Shown here: one piece after another, positions 15,090-23,758 of the stretch
How positions within the stretch are numbered: the stretch's first letter is position 1
How the letters are laid out: every line of letters starts with the position of its first letter
From: Mycolicibacterium houstonense
GTDB lineage: Bacteria; Actinomycetota; Actinomycetes; Mycobacteriales; Mycobacteriaceae
DNA: 37,974 nt
NCBI RefSeq assembly: GCF_900078665.2
Contig: NZ_LT546208.1
Location: forward strand, 343,932 to 381,905
Direction: 5' to 3'
Position numbers and translations under genes: made by a program
Notes under the pieces: model-generated
The model's database searches: none
The model's input: only the letters and a program-made list of their open reading frames with translations
What the model was told of the DNA's origin: nothing

Positions 15090-17519
15090 ATGAGCGACCC
15101 AGATCGATACGACCCGCCACTGTCCGGGGTTCGCGTGCTCGACCTGACGCGCGGCCCGATGGCCGCGGTGGGCCGGTTGCTGGCCGACCTCGGCGCCACC
15201 GTCACTCAGGTCCACCTGCCCGGTGTCACCGACGAGCCTCCCGCCGCGATCGGAACCGACACCGGGATCGAGCCGGACTCGGTGGCCTGCGCGATCAACC
15301 GGCGCGGGCTGGAGTCCGTCGTCATCGATCCGTCGGTCCCCGGCGGACACGACCGATGGGTCCAGTCGCTGGCCGGTGCCGACATCCTGATCGAGGGCAC
15401 CCGGCCGGGGTCTCGCGCCGAAAAATCCTTGGCAATCAGCATGATTCACGCCGAGCACCCCGGGCTGGTCATCCTGTCGATCAGCGACTTCGGCCGTGAC
15501 ACCGACTACCGCGGCTGGCAGGCCACCACCCCGGTGCTGCACGCCCTGACCAGCGAGCTGTCCCGTTCCGGCATCCCCGGTCGCGCGCCCCTGGTACCAC
15601 CGGCCGCGCAGCTCCCCTATCACGTGGCCGCCGCCCAGGCCGCGGTGATGACCGTCAGCGTCTACCTGGACCGGTTGCGCACGGGCGAAGGCGATCTCAT
15701 CGACTTCTCCATACTCGACGGGGCCATGCAGACGCTCGACCCGCCGTACGGCACAGCGGGCACGGCCTCGGCCGGTGTCGCACTCAGCGCGCAACAACGC
15801 GACTGGGACGCCGAACGGCTGCGCTACCCGATCATCGCGTGCAAGGACGGGCACGTCCGGATCTGCCTGCTGGCAAAACGCCAGTGGCACGGCATGTTCG
15901 AGTGGATGGGTCGCCCGGAGCAGTTCACCGATCCGTCGTTCGACCGGCTACGGGTGCGGTTCAGCTCGCCGGAGCTGATGACCGCGATCGGGCAGTTCTG
16001 CGCCGGGCAGACCCGAGCCGAGTTGGAGGCCGCCGGCCAGCGGCACGGCGTCCCGACGGCGGCGGTGCTGACCCTGGCCGAAACCCTGGAAACCGCACAG
16101 GTCAAGAGCCGTTGGTTCTTTCACGAGGCGGAGCTGGCCCCCGGGGTCTCGGCACCGGTGCCGGCCGGCGTCATCGAGATCGACGGGCACCGAGCCGGCG
16201 CACTGGCACAGGCCGAACCGCACCGACGCCTCGATGTCGCCCCGGTGCTCGGGCGCCGCCAACGCCGCGACGAAGGCCTTCCGCTGGAAGGCGTGCGGGT
16301 GCTCGATCTGGGCGTGATCGTGGTCGGCTCCGACACCGGACGACTCTTCGGTGACCTCGGCGCCGAGGTGATCAAGATCGAGAACTCGGCGTTCCCGGAC
16401 GGACTGCGCGGCAACCTGGCCTCGATGTCGCAGACCTACGCCGCCGGCCATCGCAACAAACGGTCGATCGGCATCGACCTGAGAACCGCGCAGGGCCGGG
16501 ACCTGGCGCACCGGCTGGTGGCGTGCTCCGATGTGGTGCTGACCAATTTCAAACCAGGGGTGGCCGAGACGCTCGGGATGGACTACCGGACCTTGCGAGA
16601 GGTGAACCCGGGCATCGTGGTGGTCGACAGCTCGGCTTTCGGCCCCACCGGGCCATGGGCCAAGCGCATGGGATACGGCCCGTTGGTGCGCGCGGCGGCC
16701 GGCTTCACCGATCTGTGGGTCTACCCCGGTGAACCGGAGTCGTTCTGCGACACCGTCACCGTCTACCCCGATCACGTCGCGGCACGGATCGGCGCGCTCG
16801 GCGCGCTGGCGCTGTTGCTGCGCCGCGAACGCACGTCCTCCGGCGGTGCCGTCAGCGTCGCGCAATCGGAGGTCATGCTCAGCCACCTGGCGGCGGAGAT
16901 CGCCGCGGACGTCCTGGTGCGCCGCGGGCATGCCGCATCGACCAGGCCCGCCCATGATGCGCCGTGGGGCCTGTTCCCGGCCGCCGGCGCCGACCGGTGG
17001 GTTGCGGTCACGGTGCGCGACGACGCCGACTGGCGCGCGTTGTGCGCGGTGATCGACCGCCCCGATCTGGCTGCCGACGAGCGCCTGGGCACCCGCAGCA
17101 GTCGGCACGCCCAGCGCGAACGCATCGATGAGGCGGTACGGGCCTGGACGTCCGCGCATCCGGCTCCGGAGGCGATGGGCCTCCTACAGGCGGCCGGGGT
17201 GCCGGCCGGGGCTGTCCTGAGCGCCACCGAGGTGGCCGACTGGGATTACTACGTGCAGCGCCGGGCCTTCCGTGAAGAACTGCATCCCCACGCCGACGAG
17301 CCGTTCACGATGGAGAACGTGCAGATCCACTCGGATCGCATCGCCGATCCCCCACTGCGGCAGGCACCGTTGCTCGGCGAGCAGACCCGCGAGATCGCCT
17401 CCGAGCTACTGGGTTTGGCCGATGCGGACATCGACGACCTGATCGCCGCCGGAGTGCTGGAGGTGCCACCGAGCGAGGCCCGACAACGGGCCGCCGGATC
17501 AGCACCGAACAGCCGCTGA
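15090..17519 (+). CDS. Double-domain class III (CaiB/BaiF) CoA-transferase
   Basis: 809 residues, about twice the family length of around 400. Domain 1 (about 10-390) begins LSGVRVLDLTRGPMAAVGRL and has FSILDGAM with D210 at the position of the catalytic aspartate that forms acyl anhydride. Domain 2 (about 396-790) begins LEGVRVLDLGVIVVGSDTGR, contains the well-kept AGHRNKRSIGIDLRTAQGR and NFKPGVAETLGMDYRTL, but has E594 (VAQSEVML) at that position. Class III enzymes act as interlocked dimers, so the fusion may fold as an intramolecular pair. It would activate the cassette's acid substrate by CoA transfer. It starts five nt after the dehydrogenase stop. Confidence 0.9.
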   Translation: MSDPDRYDPPLSGVRVLDLTRGPMAAVGRLLADLGATVTQVHLPGVTDEPPAAIGTDTGIEPDSVACAINRRGLESVVIDPSVPGGHDRWVQSLAGADILIEGTRPGSRAEKSLAISMIHAEHPGLVILSISDFGRDTDYRGWQATTPVLHALTSELSRSGIPGRAPLVPPAAQLPYHVAAAQAAVMTVSVYLDRLRTGEGDLIDFSILDGAMQTLDPPYGTAGTASAGVALSAQQRDWDAERLRYPIIACKDGHVRICLLAKRQWHGMFEWMGRPEQFTDPSFDRLRVRFSSPELMTAIGQFCAGQTRAELEAAGQRHGVPTAAVLTLAETLETAQVKSRWFFHEAELAPGVSAPVPAGVIEIDGHRAGALAQAEPHRRLDVAPVLGRRQRRDEGLPLEGVRVLDLGVIVVGSDTGRLFGDLGAEVIKIENSAFPDGLRGNLASMSQTYAAGHRNKRSIGIDLRTAQGRDLAHRLVACSDVVLTNFKPGVAETLGMDYRTLREVNPGIVVVDSSAFGPTGPWAKRMGYGPLVRAAAGFTDLWVYPGEPESFCDTVTVYPDHVAARIGALGALALLLRRERTSSGGAVSVAQSEVMLSHLAAEIAADVLVRRGHAASTRPAHDAPWGLFPAAGADRWVAVTVRDDADWRALCAVIDRPDLAADERLGTRSSRHAQRERIDEAVRAWTSAHPAPEAMGLLQAAGVPAGAVLSATEVADWDYYVQRRAFREELHPHADEPFTMENVQIHSDRIADPPLRQAPLLGEQTREIASELLGLADADIDDLIAAGVLEVPPSEARQRAAGSAPNSR

Positions 17520-17575
17520 CCGCACGTCTCGTACCATTCGTGGGTCAGCCACCCTCGAATCGTCGGAATGACCGC

Positions 17576-18496
17576 ATGGACTTCACCAGACTCAGGTACT
17601 TCGTGGCGGTCGCCGAGGAACTGCACTTCAAGCGGGCCGCCGACCGGCTGATGATCACACCGCCGCCGTTGAGCAAGCAGATCAAACTGCTGGAATCAGA
17701 ACTCGGCGGGCAACTGTTCGAGCGCAACTACCACGAGGTCCGGCTGACCCCGCTGGGCGCCAAGTTGCTCGGGCCGGCCCGCGAAATCCTGCGCCAGGTC
17801 GACGATTTCAAGGCCGCCGCCAACCGGTTCGTCGAGGGCGCGGCCACGGTTCGGGTCGGTGCCACCGCCTATGCACCCTCCGATTTCGTGGCCCGGGTCG
17901 AGTCCGCCGTGGGCGATCTGCCGGTGCCGACCGAGTTCAGCGTCCCCGGGTCGGCGGCGGAAGTGACGGCCAAGCTCGTGTCCGGTCACCTCGACCTCGG
18001 TCTGATCCATCTCCCCACGTCCGACAAACGACTGCACTACCGGGTGGTGGCCACCTTCCAGGGTGCGGTGGCGGTCCGCTTCGACGACCCCCTGGCCGCG
18101 CGGGATCTGGTGTCGATCGAGGAACTGCGCGATCGCGACGTGGTCATCGACTTCGCCCGGCCCAATCCCGTCATGCTGGCCGGTCTGACCCGCGCCCTCA
18201 ACGCACGCGGGGTGACGCGCATCGTGCGCACCACCAACCAGTTCGGTGGTGAGCTGGAGATGGCCGCCCAGGTGTTCAACCGCCACCTGGTCGCCGTCGT
18301 GCCCTACGCACCCGAATCACTGATCGGCAAGATCTTCTCGCCCCCGGAGTTCACCCTGGTTCCGATCGACGAGGGCACCTGGGCACCGGCCCGGATCGCG
18401 CTGGCCTGGGTCCCGGACCGGCTGAAGAACCCGGCGGAGATCGAAGCGCTGGTGGACCGGCTCGAGCCGGTGATCGCGCGCGGACGGGCGCAGTAG
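17576..18496 (+). CDS. LysR-family transcriptional regulator
   Basis: 306 residues from ATG 17576. N-terminal winged helix-turn-helix: MDFTRLRYFVAVAEELHFKR, AADRLMITPPPLSKQIKLLE, ELGGQLFERN. The remainder is the periplasmic-binding-like effector domain starting near residue 92 (VRVGATAYAPSDFVARVES). It follows the CoA-transferase by 56 nt in the same direction, unlike the usual divergent LysR layout, so it may be the last gene of the cassette it controls, sensing a pathway acid or acyl-CoA. The gap has no clear terminator. Confidence 0.9.
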   Translation: MDFTRLRYFVAVAEELHFKRAADRLMITPPPLSKQIKLLESELGGQLFERNYHEVRLTPLGAKLLGPAREILRQVDDFKAAANRFVEGAATVRVGATAYAPSDFVARVESAVGDLPVPTEFSVPGSAAEVTAKLVSGHLDLGLIHLPTSDKRLHYRVVATFQGAVAVRFDDPLAARDLVSIEELRDRDVVIDFARPNPVMLAGLTRALNARGVTRIVRTTNQFGGELEMAAQVFNRHLVAVVPYAPESLIGKIFSPPEFTLVPIDEGTWAPARIALAWVPDRLKNPAEIEALVDRLEPVIARGRAQ

Positions 18497-18497
18497 T

Positions 18498-19058
18498 GTG
18501 GTCACAGTGATGCCGATGATGGTCGCGAGCACGGCCTCGACAGTCGCCGCCCTGGCGGCCCTGCTCGGCACGTCCACCCCCGCACCGCAGATCCGGCTGG
18601 TCGACGACTCCGTCCCGATGCACCAGGGTGACGGCTCACTGCCCGACGGACAGGCCCTGACCCCGTTCGACGTGCAGGATCCGGCGATCGGCCGGTTGGA
18701 TCCGCGGCTGCTGGCCGCCATCCAGAACGCCGCCACCGCGGCGGCCGCCGACGGCGTGACCATGACGATCAACTCCGGGTGGCGATCGGCCGAATTCCAG
18801 CAATCGCTGCTGGATCAGGCGGTGCAGACCTACGGCAGCCTCGCGGCGGCTCGCCAGTTCGTTCAGACGCCGACCGCATCCCGGCACGTCTCCGGCGAGG
18901 CCGTCGATGTCGGCGGCCCCGAGGCCGATCACTGGCTGATCGCCAACGGTGGGCGGTTCGGCCTGTGCCAGATCTACGCCAACGAACTGTGGCATTTCGA
19001 ACTGGTGGCCGACCCGGCGGGCAACTGCCCGCCGTTGCAGCCGAACGCGGCCGGCTGA
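18498..19058 (+). CDS. Secreted VanY-type D-alanyl-D-alanine carboxypeptidase
   Basis: 186 residues from GTG 18498, only one base after the LysR stop. N-terminal hydrophobic segment [20 protein letters not shown] looks like a signal peptide. The zinc peptidase core is intact: INSGWRS, SRHVSGEAVDVGG (SxHxxGxAxD, zinc ligands His and Asp) and NELWHFEL (catalytic Glu and zinc His). It should trim the terminal D-alanine of peptidoglycan stem peptides outside the membrane. Its short size fits mycobacterial single-domain VanY proteins. Possibly translated with lysR, although no functional link is evident. Confidence 0.87.
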   Translation: MVTVMPMMVASTASTVAALAALLGTSTPAPQIRLVDDSVPMHQGDGSLPDGQALTPFDVQDPAIGRLDPRLLAAIQNAATAAAADGVTMTINSGWRSAEFQQSLLDQAVQTYGSLAAARQFVQTPTASRHVSGEAVDVGGPEADHWLIANGGRFGLCQIYANELWHFELVADPAGNCPPLQPNAAG

Positions 19059-19069
19059 CCTGTTCAGGC

Positions 19070-19219
19070 CTATTCGGTGACCGGCACCATGTCCGCGCCG
19101 CACGTGCACTTGTAGCTGCTTTCGGGGCCCTCGCAGTGGCACTCCGACTCGACGCGTATCCGGCACCCGCAGCCCTCGTGTGCACAAGTCAGCACGGTGC
19201 CTGCCGGGACGACACTCAT
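19070..19219 (-). CDS. mymT: Mycobacterial copper metallothionein (MymT-like)
   Basis: A 49-residue minus-strand ORF, below normal gene-calling length. It has seven cysteines: C12, C17, C19 (LTCAHEGCGCR), C27, C29 (ECHCEG) and C38, C40 (YKCTCG). Spacing and flanking residues match M. tuberculosis MymT, which binds several Cu(I) ions and protects against copper. GGAGGAG four nt before ATG 19219 is a very strong ribosome binding site. In M. tuberculosis mymT is elsewhere (Rv0186A) under the copper repressor RicR; I could not see an obvious RicR-type palindrome in the 97-nt upstream gap shared with the divergent SDR gene. It converges on the VanY gene. Confidence 0.9.
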   Translation of the reverse strand: MSVVPAGTVLTCAHEGCGCRIRVESECHCEGPESSYKCTCGADMVPVTE

Positions 19220-19316
19220 GTCTCCTCCATCCTGTTTCAGCCGACTCCCATCGTCCTCCCCTCGACCGCGCTGACGCTGCGAAATCGATGCAAAACGGTC
19301 GGCCTATGGTGTCCCT

Positions 19317-20165
19317 ATGACACTGTCCGGGAAGACCATGTTCATCTCCGGCGCCAGCCGCGGTATCGGCCTGGCGATCGCCAAGAAAGCCGCCGCCGAC
19401 GGCGCCAACATCGCGCTGGTCGCCAAGACCGCCGAACCTCACCCCAAGCTCGAGGGCACCGTCTACACCGCGGCCAAGGAGATCGAGGAGGCGGGCGGCC
19501 AGGCCCTGCCCATCGTCGGTGACGTTCGCGACGGTGATTCGGTGGCCGAGGCCGTGGCCAAGGCCGTCGAGCAGTTCGGCGGCATCGACCTGTGCGTCAA
19601 CAACGCCTCGGCCATCAACCTCGGGTCGATCGAGGAAGTGCCGCTCAAGCGCTTCGACCTGATGAACGGCATCCAGATCCGCGGCACCTACGCGGTGTCG
19701 CAGGCCTGCATCCCGCACATGAAGGGCCGCGAGAACCCGCACATCCTCACCCTCTCGCCGCCGATCCGGCTGGAGTCGGAGTGGCTCAAGCCGACTGCCT
19801 ACATGATGGCTAAGTACGGAATGACGTTGTGCGCGTTGGGTATCGCCGAGGAGATGCGCGAAGCGGGTATCGCCTCCAACACGCTGTGGCCCCGTACCCT
19901 GGTGGCCACGGCCGCGGTGCAGAACCTGCTCGGCGGAGACGAGGCGATGGGCCGGGCCCGCAAGCCCGACGTGTATGCCGACGCGGCGTACACGATCTTC
20001 AACAAGCCGGCCCGCGAGTTCACCGGCCAGAGCCTGCTCTGCGAGGACGTGCTGCTCGCGAACGGGGTCACCGACCTGTCCGTGTACGACTGCGTGCCCG
20101 GCGCCGAACTCGGTGTCGACCTGTGGGTGGACACCCCCAACCCGCCCGGGTATGTCCAGCCGTAG
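19317..20165 (+). CDS. SDR-family oxidoreductase (Rv3224 homologue)
   Basis: 282 residues from ATG 19317; TATGGT at 19305-19310, six nt before it, suggests leaderless translation. NAD(P) motif TGxxxGxG is seen as ISGASRGIGLAIAKK, then NNAS, and the catalytic YMMAK. An insertion before the second strand (KTAEPHPKLEGTVYTAAKEI) and a long C-terminal part resemble HSDL2-type dehydrogenases without the SCP2 domain. Substrate unknown. This is a backbone gene; in M. tuberculosis it directly neighbours sigH, whereas here the acyl-CoA cassette and metallothionein separate them. Confidence 0.9.
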   Translation: MTLSGKTMFISGASRGIGLAIAKKAAADGANIALVAKTAEPHPKLEGTVYTAAKEIEEAGGQALPIVGDVRDGDSVAEAVAKAVEQFGGIDLCVNNASAINLGSIEEVPLKRFDLMNGIQIRGTYAVSQACIPHMKGRENPHILTLSPPIRLESEWLKPTAYMMAKYGMTLCALGIAEEMREAGIASNTLWPRTLVATAAVQNLLGGDEAMGRARKPDVYADAAYTIFNKPAREFTGQSLLCEDVLLANGVTDLSVYDCVPGAELGVDLWVDTPNPPGYVQP

Positions 20166-20251
20166 TAGCCCAGCACCGCGAGCGTGCGCTGAATGTGGTT
20201 CGGGCCTGCGCAATCCACCGCGTGACGGTGAACTTCTCTAGGCTCGTCTGC

Positions 20252-21040
20252 ATGCCTGACCCACAACCCACCAACTGGGCCGCCGGCCGCTATCAAGCCG
20301 TCGCCGATCAGATCGCCGTCATCGCCGGGGAGGTCGTCGCGGCCGCCGACCGGGTGCGTCCGGTCGCCGACACCGAACTGGTCGACCTGGCCTGCGGTAC
20401 CGGCAGCGCCGCCCTGGCCGCAGTCAAGGCCGGCGCCCGCGTCACCGGCGTCGATCTCACCGCCGAGCTGATCTCGATCGCCGCCGAGCGGCCCGGCGCG
20501 GATGCGGTGCGGTGGGTGGTCGCCGACGCTGCGCACACCGGCCTGACCGGCGGCGGGTTCGGCACCGTGGTGTCGAACATGGGCATCATCTTCGTCGAGC
20601 CCACCAGCCTGGTCGCCGAGGTGGCCCGGTTGCTGGCCCCGGGCGGGGTGTTCGCGTTCTCCACCTGGGTGCGCGACGAGAGCGGCAACCCGTTCTACAA
20701 CCCGATCATCGAAACCCTGGGTCAACCGCCCGCTGGGGCCTACTCCCCCGACCAGTGGGGTGTTCCTGACCTCGCGTGCTCCCGACTGGCCGCCGCATTC
20801 GACGAGGTACACATCGAATCCGGTTCGCTCACCTGGCGGTTCGACTCGGTCGAGTCCGGAGCGCGGTTCATCTCGGACGAATCACCGATGCATGTCGACC
20901 TGCTGGGCCGCCTCGATGAGCCGACGCGGGCCCGCCTGCTCGAAGCCTTCACCGCCGCCCTGCGGGCACACGCCGACGATGACGGCCGGGTCGCCTTCGA
21001 TGCGCCCTATGCGGTGGTGACCGCAGTCCGAAGCGCGTGA
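20252..21040 (+). CDS. Class I SAM-dependent methyltransferase
   Basis: 262 residues from ATG 20252; TAGGCT at 20239-20244 is seven nt before it, again a leaderless arrangement. SAM-binding motif I is [15 protein letters not shown], with the acidic VTGVDLT after strand 2, and motif IV around [24 protein letters not shown] is the usual post-II/III strand. It resembles UbiE/Coq5-like methyltransferases that act on small molecules. The stop codon overlaps a GTG start of the beta-lactamase gene, so both may be translated from one mRNA, but no shared pathway is apparent. Confidence 0.82.
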   Translation: MPDPQPTNWAAGRYQAVADQIAVIAGEVVAAADRVRPVADTELVDLACGTGSAALAAVKAGARVTGVDLTAELISIAAERPGADAVRWVVADAAHTGLTGGGFGTVVSNMGIIFVEPTSLVAEVARLLAPGGVFAFSTWVRDESGNPFYNPIIETLGQPPAGAYSPDQWGVPDLACSRLAAAFDEVHIESGSLTWRFDSVESGARFISDESPMHVDLLGRLDEPTRARLLEAFTAALRAHADDDGRVAFDAPYAVVTAVRSA

Positions 21041-22254
21041 AGCACGCCGCCACACAGCGGGTTCCAGCTCCGAAGGGAAGCCAGTTGAGGTCGTGCGCCA
21101 GAGGGGTCACCTCCTTACTTCTCGTCGTCATCCTGCTCTGTACGCCGACGAACCCGACTGCGGCCGGAACTCCCGACGCACTCGCGGCCGCCGTGGAACG
21201 CGCGTTCCGGCCACTCATGGCCCAATACGGCATACCCGGCATGGCCGTCGGGGTGACGGTCGACGGCCGGCAACGCTTCTTTGAATTCGGCGTCGCCTCC
21301 AGGCAGAGCGGTGCGCCGGTGTCACAACACACTCTCTTCGAGATCGGTTCGGTCAGTAAGACTTTCACCGGGACACTGGCGGCGTACGCACAGGTGCTCG
21401 GCCGAATCTCGCTGGACCACCACCCGGGCGCCTACCTGCCGGAGTTGGCGGGCAGCGCCATCGACACGGCCAACCTGCTCAACCTCGGCACCTACACGGC
21501 AGGCGGTCTGCCACTGCAGTTTCCGGCCGAGGTCACCGATGACACCCAGATGGTGAGCTACTTTCGGCAGTGGACGCCCGATGCCGCGCCCGGCCGGCAG
21601 CGCCGATATTCCAACCCGAGCATCGGACTGCTCGGTCACCTCACCGCGCTGGCCATGAACCGCGATTTCGGTGAGCTGATCGAGGCGGAGATCTTCCCGA
21701 GGCTGGGGTTGCACCGCACCTATGTCGATGTGCCGCAGGCCGAAATGGACCACTACGCCTGGGGCTACAACGCCGACGACGAGCCGGTCCGGGTCAACCC
21801 CGGCGTCTTCGATGCCGAAGCCTACGGCGTCAAGACCTCTGCCGCAGATCTGCTCCGGTTCGTCGAGGCCAATATCGCGCCCGATGATCTCGAGGCACCG
21901 ATGCGCGATGCCGTCACGGAAACCCACATCGGCTATTTCCAGGTGGGCGACATGACCCAGGGGCTCGGCTGGGAGCAATATCCCTACCCGGTCCCCCTCG
22001 ACCGGCTGTTGGCCGGCAACTCAGCCGCCATGGCCATGCAACCCCACCCGGCGCAGCCACTCGTTCCGCGGGCCACCGCGACTCCGGCGCTGTTCAACAA
22101 GACGGGCTCGACAGATGGGTTCGGCGCCTATGCCGTGTTCGTGCCCGAGAAACGGATCGGCGTGGTGATGCTCGCGAACAAGAATTACCCCATCGCCGCA
22201 CGCGTCAGCGCGGCCCATGCTGTCCTCGAACACCTTTCGTCCGGACCCCGATGA
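21037..22254 (+). CDS. Class C (AmpC-type) serine beta-lactamase
   Basis: 405 residues from GTG 21037 (GTGA overlap with the methyltransferase stop). TTG 21085, after a GAAGGGAAG ribosome binding site, is a credible alternative and gives a conventional signal peptide (LLLVVILL core, likely cleavage near TAAG). Active-site motifs: S105-V-S-K108 ([10 protein letters not shown]), Y191-S-N193 and K355-T-G ([12 protein letters not shown]). Ser-to-Tyr spacing is 86 residues and Ser-to-KTG is 250, almost exactly the AmpC geometry (64, 150, 315). [17 protein letters not shown] is also AmpC-like. It should hydrolyse cephalosporins outside the membrane. No ampR-like regulator is adjacent. Confidence 0.9.
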   Translation: MKHAATQRVPAPKGSQLRSCARGVTSLLLVVILLCTPTNPTAAGTPDALAAAVERAFRPLMAQYGIPGMAVGVTVDGRQRFFEFGVASRQSGAPVSQHTLFEIGSVSKTFTGTLAAYAQVLGRISLDHHPGAYLPELAGSAIDTANLLNLGTYTAGGLPLQFPAEVTDDTQMVSYFRQWTPDAAPGRQRRYSNPSIGLLGHLTALAMNRDFGELIEAEIFPRLGLHRTYVDVPQAEMDHYAWGYNADDEPVRVNPGVFDAEAYGVKTSAADLLRFVEANIAPDDLEAPMRDAVTETHIGYFQVGDMTQGLGWEQYPYPVPLDRLLAGNSAAMAMQPHPAQPLVPRATATPALFNKTGSTDGFGAYAVFVPEKRIGVVMLANKNYPIAARVSAAHAVLEHLSSGPR

Positions 22255-22264
22255 CGGCGAGGGT

Positions 22265-23107
22265 CTAACGTCGCGTTCCGCCGGACAGCATGGTCTCGAC
22301 ACTGTCGGCGAAGGCCGCGGTGGTGAAGCAGGTGGGTTCGGCGAACTCTTCGAGCGTGAGTGCATCGTTCCAATTGGCGTCGGCCGCGGCACGCAACAGA
22401 GGTTTGGCCATCGCGACCGCGTGCGGAGGCAGCGCGGCGACGCGTGAGCACCACTCATCCGCGGCCGTGAGCAGCTGCCCGTGGGCGACGACCTCCTGGA
22501 CCAACCCGAGTCGCTGCGCGGTCTCGGCGTCGATGTGGTCACCTTTCAGGTAGTAAGCCAGCGCGCCCTGATAGCCGAGTCGCCGGGTGAGCGCCCAGCT
22601 GGTACCGACCTCCGGGATCAATCCCAATCGGGCGAAAGCCGGCACGATGACGGCCTTTTCACTGGCGATGGTGACATCACACGTGAGCGCCCAGGCCAAG
22701 CCGACACCGGCCGCCGGACCGTTGAGGGCGGCCACGAAGATGGTGTCCGCACCGGCGATGAGCCGGGCGATGCCTCCGAATTCACGCCGTATCCAGCGCC
22801 ATACGTCCGCGGTGCCCTCGGCCTGGTAGCGACTCTCGATGGCCGAACGCATCATGCGCAGGTCACCGCCTGCGCTGAAGCCGGGATCGGAGCCGGTCAA
22901 CACCACGGCACGAATATCGTTGGCGGCCACCAGATCCTCCAGCGCGCGGCGCAACTGGCGGACCAGCGGTGCGGACAGCACATTCAACCGGTCCGGCTCG
23001 TCCAGGGTCACCACCGCACGATCACCGCGGCGTTCGACGATGACCCGCGCCGGCGCATCCGGGTCGTCACCGTCGGAAACCATGCGGCGGTACAAGGGCT
23101 GATCCAT
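22265..23107 (-). CDS. Enoyl-CoA hydratase/isomerase (crotonase) family protein
   Basis: 280 residues. Crotonase fold with VVTLDEPDRLNVLS, oxyanion-hole segments SAGGDLRMM and NGPAAGVGLAWALTCDVTIA, and the PEVGTSWALTRRLG block containing the glutamate at the second catalytic region. The first 25 residues are an extension before the core. A GAGGAG ribosome binding site lies eight nt before ATG 23107. It begins five nt after the TetR stop, so the two genes form an operon in which the regulator comes first. Acts on 2-enoyl-CoA esters; exact substrate unknown. Convergent with the beta-lactamase gene with a 10-nt gap. Confidence 0.88.
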   Translation of the reverse strand: MDQPLYRRMVSDGDDPDAPARVIVERRGDRAVVTLDEPDRLNVLSAPLVRQLRRALEDLVAANDIRAVVLTGSDPGFSAGGDLRMMRSAIESRYQAEGTADVWRWIRREFGGIARLIAGADTIFVAALNGPAAGVGLAWALTCDVTIASEKAVIVPAFARLGLIPEVGTSWALTRRLGYQGALAYYLKGDHIDAETAQRLGLVQEVVAHGQLLTAADEWCSRVAALPPHAVAMAKPLLRAAADANWNDALTLEEFAEPTCFTTAAFADSVETMLSGGTRR

Positions 23108-23112
23108 GAGAA

Positions 23113-23697
23113 CTACTCCTCAATCGGTCTGGCTTGCAATGCTTTCCATGCCGCGTCGGCAAATGTGTCGACGACGTCGCTGTCCATGTCGCCGCTGCCG
23201 CCGGCCAGCCAGTAGCGGGCATACTCGTGGGCGGGACCGAGCCACAGCGCGGCGGTGATGCCGGGCCGAAGCGCCACCAGCGCGCCATAGGTGTGATGCG
23301 GGCGCCACCAATCGCGGATGGCCGCGAAGAAACTCCGGTTGGTCTCGCGCAGCTCGGAGCTGTCCAGCCGGTCGCCGAGCAGAAGCGCCGCCTCGCCGCA
23401 GTGGGCCGCGACCCAGTTCAAGTGATTGCGGACGCCGCCGCGGATACCGCCTTCGGCCGTCGCCTGGTCACGCAGCATCGTCACGAAACCCTGCTGATAT
23501 TCGGCCATGATCTGCGCGTAGACCGCGGCCGCCAATGCCGCCTTGTCGGGGAAGTGGTGGTAGAGCGATCCGACACTCACCTCGGCCTCACGCCGCACGT
23601 CGTCCAGCGTGGGGGCAATCGTTCCCTCGCCGGCGAACCGGCGCCGCGCAACCGACACCAACCGGTCGCGCGCACCCGTGGCCCTGGACGGTGGCAC
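23113..23697 (-). CDS. TetR-family transcriptional regulator
   Basis: 194 residues from GTG 23697. N-terminal TetR helix-turn-helix: RDRLVSVARRRFAGEG, PTLDDVRREAEVSVGSLYHH, FPDKAALAAAVY. The ligand domain is all-helical. TAGAGT at 23710-23705, seven nt before the GTG, acts as a likely -10 of a leaderless mRNA and lies inside a set of TAGAG-type repeats, implying autoregulation. Operon mate: the crotonase downstream, suggesting an acyl-CoA or fatty-acid-like effector. A longer ORF upstream exists but would run through the repeats and the end of the next gene. Confidence 0.88.
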   Translation of the reverse strand: MPPSRATGARDRLVSVARRRFAGEGTIAPTLDDVRREAEVSVGSLYHHFPDKAALAAAVYAQIMAEYQQGFVTMLRDQATAEGGIRGGVRNHLNWVAAHCGEAALLLGDRLDSSELRETNRSFFAAIRDWWRPHHTYGALVALRPGITAALWLGPAHEYARYWLAGGSGDMDSDVVDTFADAAWKALQARPIEE

Positions 23698-23699
23698 GA

Positions 23700-23758
23700 G
23701 GATTACTCTATCAAAACCGAGGAATTCTCTAGCGCTATTCCGCCTGGTAGAGAATTCC
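23700..23758 (-). promoter_or_regulatory. Repeated operator-like elements upstream of tetR
   Basis: GGAATTCTCTA (23721-23731) and TAGAGAATTCC (23748-23758) are perfect 11-bp inverted arms with a 16-nt spacer. On the minus strand TAGAGAATTCC (23731-23721) is repeated directly as TAGAGTAATCC (23710-23700), which overlaps the candidate -10. One arm lies within the last codons of the methyltransferase gene. The pattern fits cooperative binding by the TetR protein encoded next to it. Confidence 0.7.

Noticed and set aside
19220..19316. RicR/CsoR-type operator for the metallothionein gene
   Set aside because: No TACCC...GGGTA-like palindrome was found in the gap on either strand.
19829..20251. Methyltransferase start far upstream inside the SDR gene
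   Set aside because: It would overlap over 330 bases of a well-supported SDR; ATG 20252 has a -10-like box seven nt upstream and begins the recognisable protein.
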